This document shows, piece by piece, positions 44,841 through 47,153 of a stretch of 47,153 nt of DNA; position 1 is the stretch's first letter, and each line of letters opens with the position of its first letter. The position numbers and the translations under genes were made by a program. The notes below the pieces were generated by a model. The model was not told the origin of the DNA and ran no database searches. It saw nothing but the letters and a program-made list of their open reading frames with translations. Location of the stretch: positions 52,532 through 99,684 of the forward strand of contig WAHY01000001.1 in assembly GCA_009873635.1 (NCBI GenBank), given 5' to 3'. Source of the DNA: Nitrospinota bacterium. GTDB lineage: Bacteria; Nitrospinota; Nitrospinia; Nitrospinales; VA-1.

Positions 44841-45992
44841 ATGATGATCAGGTTGGTACTTTTTAGATTAAAAATTCTGATGTCCCTGTCAGGGGCACTT
44901 TTACTGTTTGGTTGCGGGCAAAGCCAGCCCTCACCAGACTTATTTTCCCTGCCAGTTTCATATATGGTAGGAAAAAAACCAGAAGTGGTTTTGGCCCGCG
45001 ACATGAATAACGATGAGTTCCCAGATTTACTGGTGGTCAATTCTGGAGGAAATTCCCTGAATTTTCTGGAAGGACTTGGAGACGGAACTTTCAAAGACCC
45101 GCAAACCATTGAGACAGGTCGTGAGCCGTTTGCTCTGGATGTGGCGGACTTTAATGGAGATGGCATCCCTGATATTGCTTTATGCAATTATGGTGATGGA
45201 AATGTTTCTATCATTCTTGGGCAGAAAGACGGGTTGTTTAAACTAAAGACCGATGTGAAGGTTGGCAGGCTTCCCATTGCTGTTGCAGCAGGGGATTTCA
45301 ATAATGATGAAAAAATCGACCTGGCTGTTACCCGACGTTTTAACAAATTAATGATTCTTCTAGGTGTCGGGGACGGCACTTTTAAACTTGCCGAATCTTA
45401 TCAGGCTGGTCCAACACCCGCATATATCACCATTGATGATTATAATAAAGATGGCAATCAGGATATTGCCATGGCCCTCAACGCTGTCAAGGTGAGACAT
45501 ATCAAACTGTTTTTAGGCAATGGAGACGGTACATTCCTGCCGCCAAAAAAAATATCAGGTGGCAATCAATCCTCGTTCATCGCACATCATGATATGAACC
45601 TGGATGGAAAGATGGACCTGATCGCCTCCAGCCCTATGAAAGACAGTCTAAGCATTTATATTGGTGATGGAAAAGGAGAGTTCCTCAAGCTGGAAGACTT
45701 TGCCGGGGAAAAAGGACCGCATAATATTGTTGCGGGTGACTTCACTGGCGACAAAGTTCCCGATATAGTTGTGTGCAATCGCAGAGGCGCGAGCATATCA
45801 GTTATTCCAGGCAGGGGAGACGGAACGTTTGTATATCCACATTATAATTATGCAGTGGGCTCCCAACCCCGATCGATCACCGGTGCGGACTTCAATCGTG
45901 ATGGCATGATGGATATTGTTGTCGTGTTATACCAGAAACAAATTCTTGAAGTTTTTTTAAGAAAAGCCAACGCCCCGCTTAACGATGCGTGA
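44841..45992 (+). CDS. FG-GAP/VCBS beta-propeller lipoprotein
   Basis: The 383-residue protein has a signal peptide with an LFGC lipobox (about Cys 25) and seven calcium-type repeats with D-x-N-x-D patterns: DMNNDEFPD, DFNGDGIPD, DFNNDEKID, DYNKDGNQD, DMNLDGKMD, DFTGDKVPD and DFNRDGMMD. Each is followed by a G-DGTF-like block. Seven repeats suit a seven-bladed, integrin-like beta-propeller. It is probably an envelope-surface adhesion or scaffold protein; ligands are unknown. Confidence 0.86.
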   Translation: MMIRLVLFRLKILMSLSGALLLFGCGQSQPSPDLFSLPVSYMVGKKPEVVLARDMNNDEFPDLLVVNSGGNSLNFLEGLGDGTFKDPQTIETGREPFALDVADFNGDGIPDIALCNYGDGNVSIILGQKDGLFKLKTDVKVGRLPIAVAAGDFNNDEKIDLAVTRRFNKLMILLGVGDGTFKLAESYQAGPTPAYITIDDYNKDGNQDIAMALNAVKVRHIKLFLGNGDGTFLPPKKISGGNQSSFIAHHDMNLDGKMDLIASSPMKDSLSIYIGDGKGEFLKLEDFAGEKGPHNIVAGDFTGDKVPDIVVCNRRGASISVIPGRGDGTFVYPHYNYAVGSQPRSITGADFNRDGMMDIVVVLYQKQILEVFLRKANAPLNDA

Positions 45993-46088
45993 CCACCAGA
46001 CCTTTTCTATAAGGCGTAGTAGACTCCCCAGCTTATCCTTGGTTTCAGTAGGGCCAGAGAAACGCTAAATCTCCAGATCTGTCCGGGT

Positions 46089-46289
46089 TCATTGTTCTGA
46101 ACCTTGAATGGGTTCGTCTCTGGTGATGACATATTTGCCATCAAGCCATTTACCCAGGTCGATGGTCCGGCATCGTTCAGAACAAAAGGGAAGGAATGGA
46201 TTTTTGCTTTTATCCTTCTCTGCGGTGTTTTTACAGATAGGGCATTTGAGTTCTTTTGATAAAGATTCGGCCAAGGTTTTTATCCTCAA
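46089..46289 (-). CDS. yacG: DNA gyrase inhibitor YacG (zinc-binding)
   Basis: The 66-residue protein has four zinc-binding cysteines in the family pattern: CPICKN and FCSERCRTIDLGKWLDGKYV. YacG binds and inhibits gyrase in E. coli. The start is TTG 46289 (GGAG 4 bases before it), with an alternative TTG a few codons later. It converges on the FG-GAP gene, with 96 bases between. Confidence 0.87.
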   Translation of the reverse strand: MRIKTLAESLSKELKCPICKNTAEKDKSKNPFLPFCSERCRTIDLGKWLDGKYVITRDEPIQGSEQ

Positions 46290-46617
46290 ATTTCTCCATT
46301 TTTTCCACCAGTATAAGCGAGATTTATCCCCTCCTCTACCCGGATGATGATTTTTGTTTACATTTCTAACAAGTATTTGTATATTAAGGAGTTATAGGCC
46401 ATCATTCAGTTGGGGCCAAATTTGAAGAAATTAGAGATAATTTTTAATGCTTTGTTTTTATTGAAGTTAATATTATTTGTGTGAAGTTTCCAAAGTTTTT
46501 AATGCAAATTAAATTAAACAATAAAAATCAATAGTTTGCTGAGGTGGCCTTTGAAGGCCTCATTAAACTCATGCAGAAGTTAAAAATTGGTTATCAACCC
46601 AGTGAGATGAAACGCAT
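46290..46617. other. 328-base AT-rich intergenic region upstream of the J-like/ExeA gene
   Basis: No coding frame is supported. It carries the promoter listed separately and would give a 5' untranslated leader of about 225 bases, in which a GGCCTT/AAGGCC hairpin near 46546-46560 is visible. Confidence 0.4.
46357..46385 (+). promoter_or_regulatory. Sigma-70-like promoter with ideal spacing
   Basis: TTTACA (46357-46362) and TATATT (46380-46385) are separated by 17 bases. It points right, about 230 bases before the J-like/ExeA start codon. Confidence 0.5.
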
Positions 46618-47153
46618 ATGATTACTGAAGTTCAATTACCGGATTATTACCAGTTACTTGGTGTCAAACCTGAGGCTACCCAGAAAGAAATTGATCTGGC
46701 ATATCAAAAGCTGATCGGCCAGTTTGATTCTTCGGGAGAAAAGGCTTCTTCATCGGATGAACTTACCCTCAAAGACAGGATCGAAGCGGCACAAGAGGCT
46801 TACGATACACTTTCTCATAAACAAAAGCGCGAGGCCTATGATGCGGTTATTGAGGTTAAAAAAGGTAATGCAAATCCTGACGACGAAGTAAAGAGTTCTA
46901 AGTCAGGACCACTCAAATTTCTCGGGGTGAAGGATAATAACAGAAAGCCCAGACACCAGAACGTATATCAAGATTTTTTCGGGTTTTCAGAGAAACCTTT
47001 TGATCTGACTCCAGACCCTAAATACTTGTATCTGAGTCCCAAGCATAAAGAAGTACTAGCTCACCTTGTTTATGGATTACAAGAAAACAACGGATTTTTA
47101 AAAATCGTTGGAGAGGTTGGAACCGGTAAAACGATGATCTGCCGAAGTTTTCT
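46618..47153 (+). CDS. J-like domain fused to ExeA-type AAA ATPase, 3' truncated
   Basis: The 178 codons in the window start MITEVQLPDYYQLLGVKPEA. A J-domain-like helical region (about 9-78, ending DRIEAAQEAYDTLSHKQKRE) is followed by a charged linker and, from about residue 117, DFFGFSEKPFDLTPDPKYLY. That is the standard start of ExeA/GspA-type ATPases, followed by the Walker A motif VGEVGTGKT (about 166-174). The HPD motif that lets J domains stimulate DnaK is missing: the position reads QFDSS. The gene runs off the right edge. ExeA proteins use ATP to help assemble secretin or pilus structures in the envelope. Confidence 0.82.
   Translation, partial: MITEVQLPDYYQLLGVKPEATQKEIDLAYQKLIGQFDSSGEKASSSDELTLKDRIEAAQEAYDTLSHKQKREAYDAVIEVKKGNANPDDEVKSSKSGPLKFLGVKDNNRKPRHQNVYQDFFGFSEKPFDLTPDPKYLYLSPKHKEVLAHLVYGLQENNGFLKIVGEVGTGKTMICRSF

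Noticed and set aside
46540-46575. Hairpin near 46546-46560 as terminator
   Set aside because: The stem is interrupted and no T-run follows; it lies inside the predicted leader of the J-like/ExeA gene.
1-47153. CRISPR array, complete insertion sequence, prophage or known defence system
   Set aside because: No regularly spaced direct repeats, transposase or integrase motifs, or phage structural genes were found.

Overview
The window looks like chromosomal DNA of a Gram-negative bacterium with an outer membrane. It has many lipoproteins with a lipobox, a TatB-like protein, a porin remnant and an LolB-like gene, at moderate GC. The neighbourhood TPR lipoprotein / LolB-like / ispE / tRNA-Gln / prs / rplY / pth resembles deltaproteobacterial-type genomes. 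Together with a membrane pyrophosphatase, an MqnA-like futalosine-pathway gene and several proteins with no obvious family, I suspect Nitrospinota or a deltaproteobacterial relative. This is inference only; no search was possible.

Layout. 1-200: a TPP riboswitch on the minus strand drives a gene beyond the left edge, back to back with a promoter for a TPR/SH3 lipoprotein. 1.5-4.8 kb: a terpenoid-cyclase-toroid protein next to a sugar/choline-type nucleotidyltransferase, a small membrane protein and a HAD hydrolase. 4.8-9.4 kb (minus): a pentapeptide-repeat protein, a GT87-like membrane glycosyltransferase, a TPR remnant joined to the first 28 codons of a STAS gene, an RsbW-like kinase and a GAF-PP2C phosphatase. 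This is a partner-switching module whose antagonist is cut off. 9.7-18.3 kb: a housekeeping run of DciA-like, TPR lipoprotein, LolB-like, ispE, tRNA-Gln, prs, rplY, pth and hppA, closed by a strong terminator. 18.3-21.1 kb: mqnA, then a cytochrome c'-like gene and a porin gene, both disabled by frameshifts.

21-23.3 kb (minus): an acidic membrane-anchored protein, hisG and hisI. 23.7-28.1 kb: an LRR protein, yqgE, an RluA-type pseudouridine synthase, dusB and rlmB, a largely RNA-modification run. It carries a 47-bp repeat that begins exactly at the stop codons of yqgE and dusB. 28.1-31.4 kb: two convergent DUF2231-like genes, tatB, ribF and a YbhN/AglD-type membrane protein. 31.5-39 kb: accessory-looking, AT-richer DNA with tRNA-Leu followed by a 5'-truncated CBS gene, a DUF6279 lipoprotein, a cNMP-binding protein, a LuxR-type fragment, candidate small ORFs, an aldo/keto reductase, htpX and a frameshifted Sel1-repeat gene. 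39-46 kb: two glycosyltransferases, mnmG, a DUF4911 gene, apt, an M23/LysM lipoprotein, a seven-motif FG-GAP lipoprotein and yacG. The right edge cuts a J-like/ExeA-type ATPase fusion.

No CRISPR array, complete insertion sequence, prophage or clear defence system was seen. The most interesting signals are the STAS/TPR deletion junction, three frameshifts that are all repaired by removing one base from a homopolymer, the stop-codon-associated repeat, the tRNA-Leu/CBS junction, and the J-like/ExeA fusion lacking HPD.
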